Below, piece after piece: positions 16,328-26,428 of a stretch of DNA of 64,000 nt. Made by a program: the position numbers and the translations under genes. The notes under the pieces are model-generated. The model saw only the letters and a list, made by a program, of their open reading frames with translations, searched no databases and had not been told where the DNA came from. The stretch comes from JALYOC01 sp036675345 (GTDB taxonomy: Bacteria > Myxococcota > Myxococcia > Myxococcales > Myxococcaceae): assembly GCA_036675345.1 (NCBI GenBank), contig JAKFFE010000019.1:434001-498000 (forward strand), in the 5' to 3' direction. Every line of letters begins with the position of its first letter. Positions within the stretch are counted from its first letter, which is position 1.

Positions 16328-17803
16328 GTGGCGGCGCAGCAGGCAACACGTTTCGCCCTCCCGGCGCTGATCGGCGCGGTGGTGGTGGGCGCGCTGCTCC
16401 GTCTCCACCTGGCCTGGACCGACGACGGGATCTACTGGCCGGACGAGATCTACCAGAGCCTGGAGCCCGCCCACCGGCTGGTGTTCGGCTACGGACTGGT
16501 GGCGTGGGAGTTCGTGGAGGGAGCCCGGAACTGGGCCCTGCCCGGGCTGGTGGCAATGTTCCTCAAGGGCTTCGCGCTGGTGGGCTGGGAGGATCCGGCC
16601 GTCTCGGTGCGGGGCCTGAAGTCGGTGTTCGCCCTGGTCGGAGCGGCCACGGTGTGGGCGGTGTGGAGGCTGGCCCGGGCGATGGGAGCCGAGGAGCTTG
16701 CAGCGGTGGTGGGAGCCTGGGCCTTCGCGCTGATCGCCCCGGCCATCTACTTCGCCCCCCGCGGGATGAGCGAGCCGATCTCCGCCCTGCCGCTGGTGCT
16801 GGGCCTGGCGTTGGCCCTGCCGGCCGCGTCTTCGGATCGCCGGCTGGTGGGAGGGGCCTCGCTGCTGGGAGTGGCCACCCTGCTGAGGCTGCAGAACGGG
16901 GTGTTCTGCGCCGGGTTGATCGCGGTGCTGCTGGCCAGGCGCGCCTGGAGGCAGGCGGGGATTGCCTTCGCGGTCCTCTGCGGGTGGGGCGTGCTGTTCG
17001 GTCTGCTGGACAAGCTGACCTGGGGACACTGGTTCCACTCAGCGGCGGTGTATCTGAAGTTCAACCTGATCGACGGCAAGGCCTCCCAGTGGGGCACCGC
17101 CGAGCCCGGCTACTACCTGCAGTTCCTCTTCACCTCCATGCCCCTGGCCTCGGTGCTGCTGGCGGGGCTGGCGCTGTTCGCCTGGCCGAAGGCGCGAGGG
17201 CTGCTGTTGATCGCCCTGGCCTTCTTGGCGCTCCACTCGATGGTCCCCCACAAGGAGCTGCGCTTCGTGTTCGCACTGCTGCCGCTGGGCTGCGCGCTGG
17301 CGGCGATCGGATTGGGGAGCCTGGCGGAATCCGGCCGAGGGTGGCTGAAGGTGGCGGAGGGCGAGCCCCCACCGCAGTGGCTTCAGGTGGGGCCGATGGT
17401 CGCCGTGCTGCTGGCCTGCCTGTTCTCGGCGGTTACCCACCGGTCGCTGACCTTCGGGGAGCTGGGCCAGTACCTGCGGGAGAAGCCCCGGGCCTCGGCG
17501 TACGACGATTTCGGAGGAGTGAACCGGCTGCTGCTGGCCGCCCACCGACGGGAGGACCTCTGCGGGCTGAAGGTGGAGAGCGTCCACGCCGCCTGGATGG
17601 GCGGACAGACCTACCTGCATCGGCCGGTCCCGCTCTATCCACACAACGGACCGCCGCGAGAGGCCCACCGCTTCAACTACGCGATCACCGCCTCCGCCTG
17701 GGCGCGCGAGGGCCAGGTGGTGGCCGCGGAGGGAGGCAGCGTGCTGGTGCGTTTCCAGTGGGCCTGCGCGCCTGACTCCGGGTACAGCGAGCGGTTGCCG
17801 TAG
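16328..17803 (+). CDS. GT22-type (ALG9/PIG-B-like) membrane mannosyltransferase
   Basis: 491 residues with about ten membrane helices. The early acidic motif DEIYQSLEPAHRLVFGYGLVAWEF and the loop motif HKELRFVFALLP (His at about residue 308) are the signatures of GT22, the polyprenyl-phosphate-mannose-dependent family of eukaryotic ALG9 and PIG-B. Bacterial members occur sporadically. It probably adds mannose or a related sugar to an envelope glycan on the outer face of the inner membrane. Acceptor and donor are unknown. Confidence 0.82.
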   Translation: MAAQQATRFALPALIGAVVVGALLRLHLAWTDDGIYWPDEIYQSLEPAHRLVFGYGLVAWEFVEGARNWALPGLVAMFLKGFALVGWEDPAVSVRGLKSVFALVGAATVWAVWRLARAMGAEELAAVVGAWAFALIAPAIYFAPRGMSEPISALPLVLGLALALPAASSDRRLVGGASLLGVATLLRLQNGVFCAGLIAVLLARRAWRQAGIAFAVLCGWGVLFGLLDKLTWGHWFHSAAVYLKFNLIDGKASQWGTAEPGYYLQFLFTSMPLASVLLAGLALFAWPKARGLLLIALAFLALHSMVPHKELRFVFALLPLGCALAAIGLGSLAESGRGWLKVAEGEPPPQWLQVGPMVAVLLACLFSAVTHRSLTFGELGQYLREKPRASAYDDFGGVNRLLLAAHRREDLCGLKVESVHAAWMGGQTYLHRPVPLYPHNGPPREAHRFNYAITASAWAREGQVVAAEGGSVLVRFQWACAPDSGYSERLP

Positions 17804-17939
17804 TCGAACGCCGGGTCTTCATCATCTACTTCGAAAGGTGTCTACAAAAGCGGATCAAGCCCAGACGTTCAGCAGATGAGCATCCTGGAGAAGCCACGAC
17901 TGGCGATCTCGGTGAAGGGCCCAAGCGGGCTGGCCTTCG

Positions 17940-18269
17940 TTAGCGAGCCCCGCCATCAACTGATTCCCAGAAGCGGCGCTCTTGTTCCGCACGGCGGCCA
18001 GCGGGTCGGCACGTATACGGGCCCTCTACGTCGATACTCATTCTGCAAGCAAATCCCGCAGGGCAGTCAGCATCACGATTTCGCTCGTAGTCGCAGACAA
18101 TCTCGCACGTCGCTCCTGCTGCGCGGCCGCCGCTGCCAGTCCATGCGATGCATTCGCCCTCTTGGCAGGTGCCTACTCGCTCGCATGGGCCATGGAGCAA
18201 ACCGGCGCGAGAGTGAACGCATGAAAGGGTAAGTACGACAAAGAAAGTGGCGGCCGCAACCCACCTCAC
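17940..18269 (-). CDS. Cys-rich lipoprotein paired with the orphan Rhs tip
   Basis: 109 residues. Lipoprotein-like signal (FFVVLTLSCVHS) followed by an eight-cysteine domain: C-x-x-x-G-T-C-x-x-G-x-C, then a C...C pair, DCPAGFAC and a final YTCRP. The same cysteine plan occurs in the lipoprotein at 26063-26428, so the two are paralogues. Its GTG start overlaps the stop of the Rhs tip gene (GTGA), implying coupled translation. A candidate immunity or surface-partner protein for the tip, inferred from position only. Last gene of the Rhs island. Confidence 0.7.
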   Translation of the reverse strand: MRWVAAATFFVVLTLSCVHSRAGLLHGPCERVGTCQEGECIAWTGSGGRAAGATCEIVCDYERNRDADCPAGFACRMSIDVEGPYTCRPAGRRAEQERRFWESVDGGAR

Positions 18270-18859
18270 GGTTCAATCCTCCACGTAAATCCAGTGGCAC
18301 CAACGAGCGCATTCATCTGATTCGTGGGCGACAGCATGAAGTTCATCTGAAAAGCCACGTCGAGATCCGAATAGCCCTCGTTTCCAGCGATGGGGAACGG
18401 ATTGGGATAGATCGCAATACGGAGCACCTTCTCGATGATCATCGCCAACGGGTCGTTTGTGTGACTGTGGAAGACGATATCGTCAGCGGTGCCAAGGCCA
18501 ACGATTCGTTCGCGGGATCCCCTCGTTAGTTCCGTCAAGTACGTCCACGTGTCCCCGTCGCCGATGATCGTGCCGCCGTATTCGAAGGAACTCGTCGGAA
18601 GTCGATGACCACCGTACCTAGAGTAGTTCAAACGACGCAGCCAAGTCAGGGCGGCTTTCCCCGCCGCTTGAGGATCCTTGTAAACAAGCGGTTCGCCGCT
18701 AGCGTTCAGCCGCATCAAACCCCAATTTTCGCAGGTAACCTCGTTTCCGCCGCTGCACTCAGCCTGCGGGTCGAAGCCTTCCCCGAAGTAGCTCGACCCG
18801 GAACCTCCGCGCGTTCTTAAGTTGCTGTAGAACCAACTGCTCCCGGAAATGGACTCCAA
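18266..18859 (-). pseudogene. Orphan Rhs C-terminal tip (HxH domain), out of frame with its core
   Basis: 197 codons. Just upstream in this frame the sequence reads DPLGLES, the usual Rhs core-to-tip junction, so this is a tip domain separated from its core. It shares a diverged pattern with the tip of the large Rhs gene: C..GN..TC.NWGL, FEYGG.I, and a histidine pair (HSHTNDP here, HTHSWDP there). This pattern resembles the DUF4329/JAB-like domains found at Rhs ends, but that assignment is from memory. No ribosome-binding site of its own is obvious; the listed start is a TTG. It is either dormant cassette DNA or expressed after recombination into an intact core. Confidence 0.6.
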
Positions 18860-19827
18860 TCCCAGCGGGTCGATGGAGTGCTGCGTCCGCCAGCAGCGCG
18901 TCCCACCACAACGGCCGGGCTCATTAGGACGGGGTCGGGGCTCAGGTACCGGCCGATGCTGGGGTCGTAGAAGCGGTTCCAGTTTTCGAACAGGTCTGTC
19001 TCGGCGTCATAGTACTGACCGGGAAACCGGATGGGCGTCCAAGCTCGGGAAGCTGTCTTCTGGCCGCGCCAGAACTCGTAACCCTCAAGAACGGCACCCT
19101 GATAGGCGCCTCCGGCGTTCGAGGTCGATTTGAACCGAATCTTCGCAACACCGTCGGCTGGCAGGGTGGTCCACCCATCGCAGGACTGTGGGATGCCTCC
19201 ATCCGGGTTCGTCAGACATCCCCAACCACCGTCGGCAAGCAGGTCTGCCTTGTCCGAGACGTAGACGTAGCCAGCAGTCGGACTCTCGGTATCCAGCAGA
19301 GCCAACCTCGGGCGCACGAGCACCTGGGTCTTGGAGAGAGGAGGCTGAACCAGATGAGTAAGTGCGATATTCGTCTGCGCTGCGTGGGGGTGTGGAGTCT
19401 CGCCCAATGCCGTAACCCTGTTGACATGGCCAAACGGGGCATAGTCTCCCATCCCAGCGACCTTGCCCGTCGAATCTAGCATCAAGATTGGCTTGCCGAT
19501 GTAATCGCTGACCGGGAAGTAGACACCACAAGCCGTCGCTTCACCGTTACGCGTGCAATCGTTGCTGACGGTCCGCTGCCAGCTGGCACTCACCTGAGTC
19601 CTAACCATTGCCACCGGCACACCAGCCAACCAGATGTACTCGTCTAGCGGATAATGAAGAGCGGTCGCTGCAAAGTCATCGTTCACTCCTCGGTCCTCAA
19701 TCAGGGAACCGCTGAGGTAGAAGTACTCGTCGTCCTCTCCGACCGGATGATCCTTGAGTCGCCTGCGGCCACTGGCGTCGTAGAATCCTCGAGTGACGGA
19801 GTAATTCAAACCGTCCTGTACTGCCAC
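18817..19827 (-). pseudogene. 5'-truncated Rhs core fragment
   Basis: 336 codons from a GTG. From FYDASGRRRLKDHP to RYLSPDP (285 codons) it aligns without gaps to the large Rhs protein, with roughly 20 substitutions by eye. Everything upstream of this core is missing. Past SPDP a short out-of-frame deletion removes the YAYAANNP segment and shifts the frame away from the tip, so the ORF ends in unrelated residues. The open frame begins directly after the stop of the preceding lipoprotein gene. This is the arrangement of an orphan core-tip cassette usable as recombination donor. Confidence 0.75.
18931..19785 (-). repeat. Rhs core direct repeat, copy 2 (855 bp)
   Basis: An 855-bp segment collinear with 21241-22095, ending at the SPDP codons in both. 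Both copies have the same orientation and equal length, so homologous recombination between them would delete the intervening lipoprotein and swap the tip. Confidence 0.85.
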
Positions 19828-19872
19828 GCAGACTAGACTGGCAAGCCCGAACTGAGGCCACTGTCGTTCGAT

Positions 19873-20511
19873 TCACAATTCCTCGGTTAACTGCATTGCA
19901 AGCGCGGCAAGCGCGGCAAGCGCGTTCGCTCGGCCATTACCATTCTTGATGTCGTAGTCCCAGATTGCGACGACGCGTTTTTTTGAAGCCGAACCTTCCG
20001 CGACCAACAACCGACTGTGGACGCGCGCGCCCTCTCCCCATCGACGCTTGGGCTCGTCCCAAAACCCCAGCTCCGAAAGACCCTTTGAAACAATCGCGCA
20101 GTCGCGAAGAGGACGAATAACAGTCTTCGATTCGATCGCCTCATACGTCTCGCGCCCCCTATAATGAACGAGGCCACGAATCAACGTGCAGTTGCCTTCA
20201 GCTATGTGGACTTGCAGGACCGTTGCTCGTGAGCGAGGACCAGCGAAGATGAATCGGTACAACTCCGTCGTCTCTGACCTCACATGCGACTGTTCAGCGG
20301 CACCAAGGGACGACTGTGCGAGTGCTGCAAGCACCCCGTCGACGTAGCAGAGTTCTGTCAAAGCCATACCTGATTGCGCGAGGACACCCCTCGCCGAGTG
20401 CAATTCAGTCTCGGAGCACCCAGGACCCCGTTCAACCTCTATGGCAGGCAACCTGGTATCCGCTACGCATGCGCCAGCCACCACAACCAACACCGTCACG
20501 AGGGCGCGCAT
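19873..20511 (-). CDS. Putative lipoprotein immediately downstream of rhs (candidate immunity protein)
   Basis: 212 residues. The N terminus (LVTVLVVVAGACVADTR) is a lipoprotein signal with Cys near residue 15. The rest is soluble, with a few cysteines and no recognised domain. Its ATG follows the rhs stop without a gap (TAGATG), the position of immunity genes in Rhs/CDI loci. If the Rhs tip acts outside the cytoplasm, a lipid-anchored periplasmic immunity protein would be logical. That role is inference from context. Confidence 0.72.
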   Translation of the reverse strand: MRALVTVLVVVAGACVADTRLPAIEVERGPGCSETELHSARGVLAQSGMALTELCYVDGVLAALAQSSLGAAEQSHVRSETTELYRFIFAGPRSRATVLQVHIAEGNCTLIRGLVHYRGRETYEAIESKTVIRPLRDCAIVSKGLSELGFWDEPKRRWGEGARVHSRLLVAEGSASKKRVVAIWDYDIKNGNGRANALAALAALAMQLTEEL

Positions 20512-23500
20512 CTAGTAAACAGACCCAAGCCCGCTATTGGAGTCGGTTGGTCGCAAGAGCTTTATCGTCCCATTGGGGAAAGCCGTGCAATTAGATGAGT
20601 ACAGAAAATCGCTCACCTCGGTGCCGGCATTCGCCTCGTCGAACGAGATCGTACCTCCAGGCGCCGCGAACACTGGGATCGTATCCAGGACAGGGTCCCA
20701 CGAATGGGTGTGATAAATGTTCGTCCCCTGTAGCGAAGGGCTGCCCCAGCTGTCCCGAGCTGCTTGCGGATTCGCATCTCGACTTGGGTCCGAGAATGTA
20801 AATCCTCCTGATTGCGTAGTCGTAATCTGGCCGCCCCACTCGAAGGTGCTATTTGCGCGAGAGCCGCCACTGTTCGACAGTTGGAGCCTCTGTACGTGCG
20901 CTTGTGCAGCCGCGCAAGCTTCGAGCAGGCTAGCAAATGGCTCCCCCTGTCCGATTGATACGTAGTTGCCCTCGTCGTCTTTCGGGGATAGCCCCCAATT
21001 GATGCACGTCGCCCAGTTGCCATTGTTGCACTCTTCTTGAAGTCCGTCGCCACCAATCCAAGAAGCCTCCAAGAGCGCATTCGCGCCCGCGCCGGCCATA
21101 AACATCCGGATGGAGTACGGGATGTCCTCGAGGCCTGTCGGATCCGCGTACACGATCGGGTTGTTCGCTGCGTAGGCGTACGCTGACGTCCCTCTCCCTC
21201 GCCCGGCACGCAGAGCGACGGTCATCGAACTCAGCACGATCGGGTCCGGACTCAGGTACCGGCCGATGCTGGGGTCGTAGAAGCGGTTCCAGTTTTCGAA
21301 CAAGTCCGTCTCGGCGTCGTAGTACTGGCCTGGGAGCCGGATGGGCGTCCACGCGAGTGAGGCTGTCTTCTGGCTGCGCCAGAACTCGTACCCCTCAAGA
21401 ACAGCTCCCTGGTACGCGCCTCCGGTGTTGGAGGTCGATTTGAACCGAATCTTGGCGACGCCGTCGGGTGGCAGGGTGGTCCATCCATCGCAGGACTGAG
21501 GGATTCCTCCGTCCGGGTTCGTCAAGCATCCCCAGCCGCCGTCGGGGAGGAGGTCTGCCTTGTCCGAAACGTAGACGTAGCCTGCGGCGGGGCTCTCGGT
21601 GTCAAGCAGCGCCAATCTCGGGCGCACGAGCACCTGGGTCTTGGAGAGAGGAGGCTGAAGCAGATGAGCCAGTGCGATGTTCGTCTGCGCTGCGTGTGGG
21701 TGCGGAGTCTCGCCCAAGGCAGTGACCCTGTTGACATGGCCAAATGGGTCGTAGTCTCCCAACCCAGCCACCTTGCCCGCAGAGTCGAGCATCAAGATTG
21801 GCTTGCCGATGTGATCGCTGACCGGAAAGTACACGCCACAAGCCGCGGACTCGCCGTTGCGCGTGCAATCGCTACTGCCAGTCCGCTGCCAACTGCTACT
21901 CACCTGGGTCCTGACCATGGCAACCGGCACGCCGGCCAACCAGATGTACTCATCCAGCGGATAGTGAAGAGCGGTCGGAGCGAAATCATTGTCCACTCCT
22001 CGGTCCTCAATCAGTGACCCGCCAAGGTAGAAGTACTCATCGTCCTCTCCCACCGGGTGGTCCTTGAGTCGCCGCCGACCACTGGCGTCGTAGAAGTATT
22101 CGTAGACAAGGCCGTTCACGGTCGCCGTGCGGAAGACCGAACCAGTTGCTGCAGTGGCTCCCGTGCCGAGACTCCAGTCGAACGCGATAACGTTCTTGGT
22201 TCCAGAGTAGCCGCCGCCGACCGGTGAGCTTCTCGTGATGGCTCGGCCCTCCACGTCATAGGTGAACCCCACGCCGTAGGCAGTCGCGGGCTTATTGCAC
22301 CACGAAGTGGTTGACGATCGCGAGGCGAGGATGCCTCCGTCCAGGTACGTGCTGTTGAAGTTCCAGCAGTCATGGACATCGGTTAGTCGGTTTCCTTGGC
22401 CGTTATAGGTGTAGTCGCGCCGCCCAATGGTCCCGCCCGTTCCGCTCGTTCCTTGATGTTCCAGCGGCGGACGGGATACGGCTTGCAAGGCCAGGGTGCG
22501 ATCATAACCGACCCCTCCATCAGCAGCCGAGTAGCGAACCGTCTGAGCCAGCTCATCCAGAACACACGTGTCCTCTTGAACGAGTTGGTCTGCACGCCAA
22601 GTGTAGCCCCGTCGGAAGACATCTCCGCTCGTTCCAGCATTGGTACTGACCCACAGCGCGCGCAAGCGGCTAGTGCGGTCGCTAGAGCTGTCAGCTGGCC
22701 GTGACATGGAGCAGGGAGGTCCCGGCACTGAATGCCCGTCCCCGCCCTTGAGGAGCTCGACGCGAGTCGCGGGTGTTGTTCCCGCCAGGTAGCTGCGAAG
22801 TCCTCCGTAGGGTTCCCACTGGATGTCCGAAATAAGAGTGACACTCGACTGGGAAGGGGCGGCGGAGGAGATGGAGGTCAGACGCTCGGGCAATGTCGAA
22901 GAGTACCCGTAGGTGACGACGCGCCCGTGGGGGTAGGTGATGGAAGCTACCCGTCCGTCAGCAAGGTAGGTGGTGGCGCCATTGGGGTTGTCGTTGAGGC
23001 CTCCACCGCTGCAATCACCCTGGAGAGTACGGCTGCGCTTCTGCGCTACCACGCGTCCGAGGTTGTCGTACGAGAACCACGTCGCACCGAAGGAGTCGAC
23101 TTGCAGACGAACCCGCCCGAGGGTCTTCGAAGTGCCACAACCGGTTGGCGCCGTGCCGCCATTGTCGTCGTAGGAAAAGGAGAAGAGTTCCTGAGCCCCC
23201 GTAGTGGCCTCAAGCACGCGTCCCAACATGTCGTAGGTGTACTCGACGCTCGCTGCGCCCATGCCCGGCGTCTTCTTCTTGATTACGTTCCCGCGGGCGT
23301 CGTACTCGAAGCGAGAAAGGTTCGCCGCATCTGGCCCGGTCGCAACCATGTTCCCGAAATCATCGTACTGGTAGGCGACCAAGGTTCCCGGAGTTGGCCC
23401 GTAACAATTTCCGAATAAACCGACATAGGTTCCTTGAGGGGCGGATGCCTTGCCATAGGAAAAGCAGATAGGCTGGTTGGCAGTGCTTGTCGTAGGGTAC

Positions 23501-26066
23501 TGAGTGAGGCTCAGCAGTCGCCCCAACCGATCGTGACTCAAGCCCGCGCACTGGCCCGAGGTCGCGCAGAAGGGGTCGGGAGCGTTGTAGGCGAACCCCA
23601 CTTTGTTCACCTGGTCGCGAGTGTTGAAGCCCCGAGTGGCGGAAAAACTCCCTGAGCGCGTCGAGTCGCCCCATCCTTCAAAAGTCGGGCGCCCAAATGG
23701 ATCGGCCTCATACCGTTTGACGGTGCGGACCGCTCCGGTGGAGTCCTTGGTGGTCTCCTGAATCACCGACCCCGAGGAGTACTCGTACTCCACCTTCTCC
23801 TGGACGGCTGAGAATGAACTGGTGCTGCCTCGGCCCTTCCATTGGACCTGAGAGGTGAGGGTGCCGTTGGTGCAGGCTGCATTGGAGTTCTTGCGATAGC
23901 AGTAGAGTTCGTACTGCCCGCTGGGCGCACGCACCCACTGCAGGCGCCCATTGGGGTCGTAGCTGTACTGGGTGACTTCGCCGCCCCCGCAGGCTGTGGT
24001 CGCACCAACTCGTACCGTGGCCAGGAAGTCATTCTCGTAGGTGCGGCAGGTGAAGATGCCATTCGCATCCTTCTCAACCAGCAATCGCCCTCGCGCATCG
24101 TAGGTAACGTATTCGACCGTCAAAGGGGAGCCACTGGCCCCAGAGGGGTAGACGTGTTCGTACCGCAACTTCCCTGCGTTCGCGGAACTCAACGTGGTTG
24201 AGTAGTACTCGAAAGCCTTCTTTGGAAGGGTGGCCTCTGTGCAAGCGGTAGCGGTGGTGGACGAGGTCAGGCAGGGCCCCTCAATGGCGGTCACTCGTCC
24301 GAAATCATCAGTTCCGTACGTGTAAAAGGTGCCGATGTAGCGGTCGGAGATGGTGCCATCGATAGCGACTGACTTCCCGAACGCAATTGATGCGGTCAGG
24401 CGGTGGCGGGCGTCGTAGGTGTTCTCGACTCCTGCAGTCCCGGTCGCTCCGGACACCACCGTCGGAGCCCACGACTTCTTAAGCATCTTCTGCGAGCCGA
24501 GAGCCTCGTCTCCGTAGGAGTATTCGAAGTGCCGCTCGGAGAGCGCATTCGCACCCGCGGCAGTAGTGGCGCCTGCATAGACGGCACGCAGTTCAGTGTC
24601 GTACCCCGCGCCGTCGCGATTGCCGTAGACAAAGTCGGTGTAGAATCCCGCGCGGTCCAGCATCCAATCCGGAACCGAATCCTCGCCAAGCCAGCCTGAC
24701 GTTAATCCCCAGGAGTCTGATTGCGGCTGTGTGCCGATTGGGGATGGGCACCCGCTGAGACACTGGCGGGTCGACTTCGTCGTCTGGCCGCCGAGGCCAG
24801 CTCCTTGCACATCGAACCGCTGCTCGACCTGCGCCGCTGTTCGGGTTCCATCACCTAGGTAGCGGTACTGGTCGGAGTTGACTGGACTGGAGCTGAAGAT
24901 TTGAAACTGCCCGTCGGGACAAGGGTCTCCAATGAGCCCGGGCGGGCAAGTCGGGGTGGTGCCCGCGTCAGGGTTCTGAGCAGTCACCAGCCACCTGCCG
25001 ACGGGATCCTCATCGGCCAAGACGTACTCGCCGTACCCATCGACTCCGTTACCCCCATCCGCCAGCGTTTTGAGGGCAAGGAGGACTGGCTCCCCTCCAT
25101 CCTGTCGTCGCTCGACCTTCCAGAGAGGACTTACGCTGTTTCCGTAGGCGTACGTTTCGATGGTTCTGGTTGGAAGGTAATGGGCGTAGGTCAACAACCC
25201 AGCGTCTTCCGCCAAATAGGCGTAGCTAACCGACTGGTCTCCAGCATCTTCTGGACTGGACGGAACCACTGATACGCGCGAGAGAACACACTCCTGAGGC
25301 TGAGCCGTAGTCGCACTTGATGCGATGAGGTCATACTCGAACTCGAGCTTAGATCCTCGCCAGCCAGTGGGGGTGAAATTGGCGACCTCAGAGAGGTAGG
25401 GGACTCCGGAGGAGGGATTCCCGTCAAAAACACTACTGCATCCTGGCGGGGGGGCATATCTCAGTTCCAGGAGCTGCCGGTCCTGTCCCCCTTCAACGGA
25501 TGGGAATTCTGGAGCGTCGATGCGAGTTAGGAATCGATCCCCGATGCTGGTGCCAGTGGGTGTTTCAAAGTGGTGGCGACGCCCGTCGGGATGGAACAAG
25601 GTGTATCCGGACGCGGTCTTCAGCAACCTGAACCCTTGGGCTCCCTGCGCCTGCTGAATCAGGCACCCTTGTTCGAGGCCGTCACACCCCCAATCCCATG
25701 GATTGAAGTGGAGGAGGGTGCCGCCAACATCTCGGACCACGTAGTGGGCATCGACAGTACACCCTCCGGAGGTGCACTCGGACTTTACGTACTTCACAAA
25801 GGCATAGAGATTGTGCCACCAGAGCATGGAACCGGCGCCTCCGTCCCGAGACTTCCTGGGAGAGCGCCCGAAGGGCTCGCCTAGAAGGCCAACCCATTCA
25901 CCTGCCTGGGTCTTGTAGTTCCAGGTGTCATTGCTGTTTGCGTAGAAGCCCCCGTCTGAGCGAGGCGCTCCGCGACTTCGCTGGCATTGGCTGCCAGGAT
26001 GGCGAGAGCGCTGAGGGCGACTCCAGCGACGGCGGCGACTGAGCGGACGAATCGGGTGGCCTTCAT
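20512..26066 (-). CDS. Giant secreted Rhs-repeat protein with HxH C-terminal tip (one apparent frameshift)
   Basis: About 1,850 residues. ATG 26066 overlaps the stop of the upstream lipoprotein gene and begins a Sec signal peptide (KATRFVRSVAAVAGVALSALAILAA). The frame then changes at a run of five C (25949-25953, plus strand); adding one base joins the signal peptide to the body (GGFYANSNDTWNYKTQ). The body holds many YD repeats (YDARGRLLVEKD, YDPNGRLQW, YDMLGRVLEATT and others) and ends in the Rhs core (YYDAETDLFENWNRFYD, RYLSPDP, DPTGLE). About 205 variable residues follow, with FEWGGQI and YHTHSWDP. There is no PAAR or VgrG module. A surface or exported polymorphic-toxin-like protein. Confidence 0.82.
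21241..22095 (-). repeat. Rhs core direct repeat, copy 1 (855 bp)
   Basis: The 3' core of the full-length rhs gene, matching 18931-19785 codon for codon. Confidence 0.85.
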
Positions 26067-26428
26067 GGCGCCACCTCCAGCCGCTTGGGAACGCAGACAC
26101 GAACATCGCGCCCAGGCATCGGGCTCAGGCAGGACCAGTCCTCTGGGCAGTCCGCTTGTGAGTCGCAAAAGCGAGTACAGATGTGGGCGCCCGGAATCAC
26201 CCGCATGCAGGTGCCGTCTCGACAGGACTTGGCGCCATGTTCGTCACATCCAGCTCCGATGGGTTTGAGTTCGGTGGACGTGGCCTTGCTGAACTGGTGC
26301 TCAGAGATGGTTCGGTTCTCCCAGCGATTCTGCTTCGGGCTTACTTTGAGTGCTGCGGGCTCGTGCGTCGGGTCACAGGCCATCGAGAGCAGGCCGAGCA
26401 ACATCATGAGACCTCGCCTGGTGCTCAC
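26063..26428 (-). CDS. Cys-rich lipoprotein upstream of rhs
   Basis: 121 residues. Lipoprotein signal MMLLGLLSMACDP (Cys near residue 18), a polar linker, then an eight-cysteine module (CDEHGAKSCRDGTC, then ICTRFCDS, DCPEDWSC and VCVP). It is a paralogue of the lipoprotein at 17940-18269. It is coupled on both sides: its GTG start overlaps the preceding stop (GTGA) and its stop overlaps the rhs start (ATGA). It may help display or tether the Rhs protein; no function is known. Confidence 0.82.
   Translation of the reverse strand: MSTRRGLMMLLGLLSMACDPTHEPAALKVSPKQNRWENRTISEHQFSKATSTELKPIGAGCDEHGAKSCRDGTCMRVIPGAHICTRFCDSQADCPEDWSCLSPMPGRDVRVCVPKRLEVAP

Noticed and set aside
17804..17939. tRNA or attachment site at the edge of the Rhs island
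   Set aside because: No cloverleaf-like sequence or direct repeat matching the other edge near 27.4 kb was found by eye.
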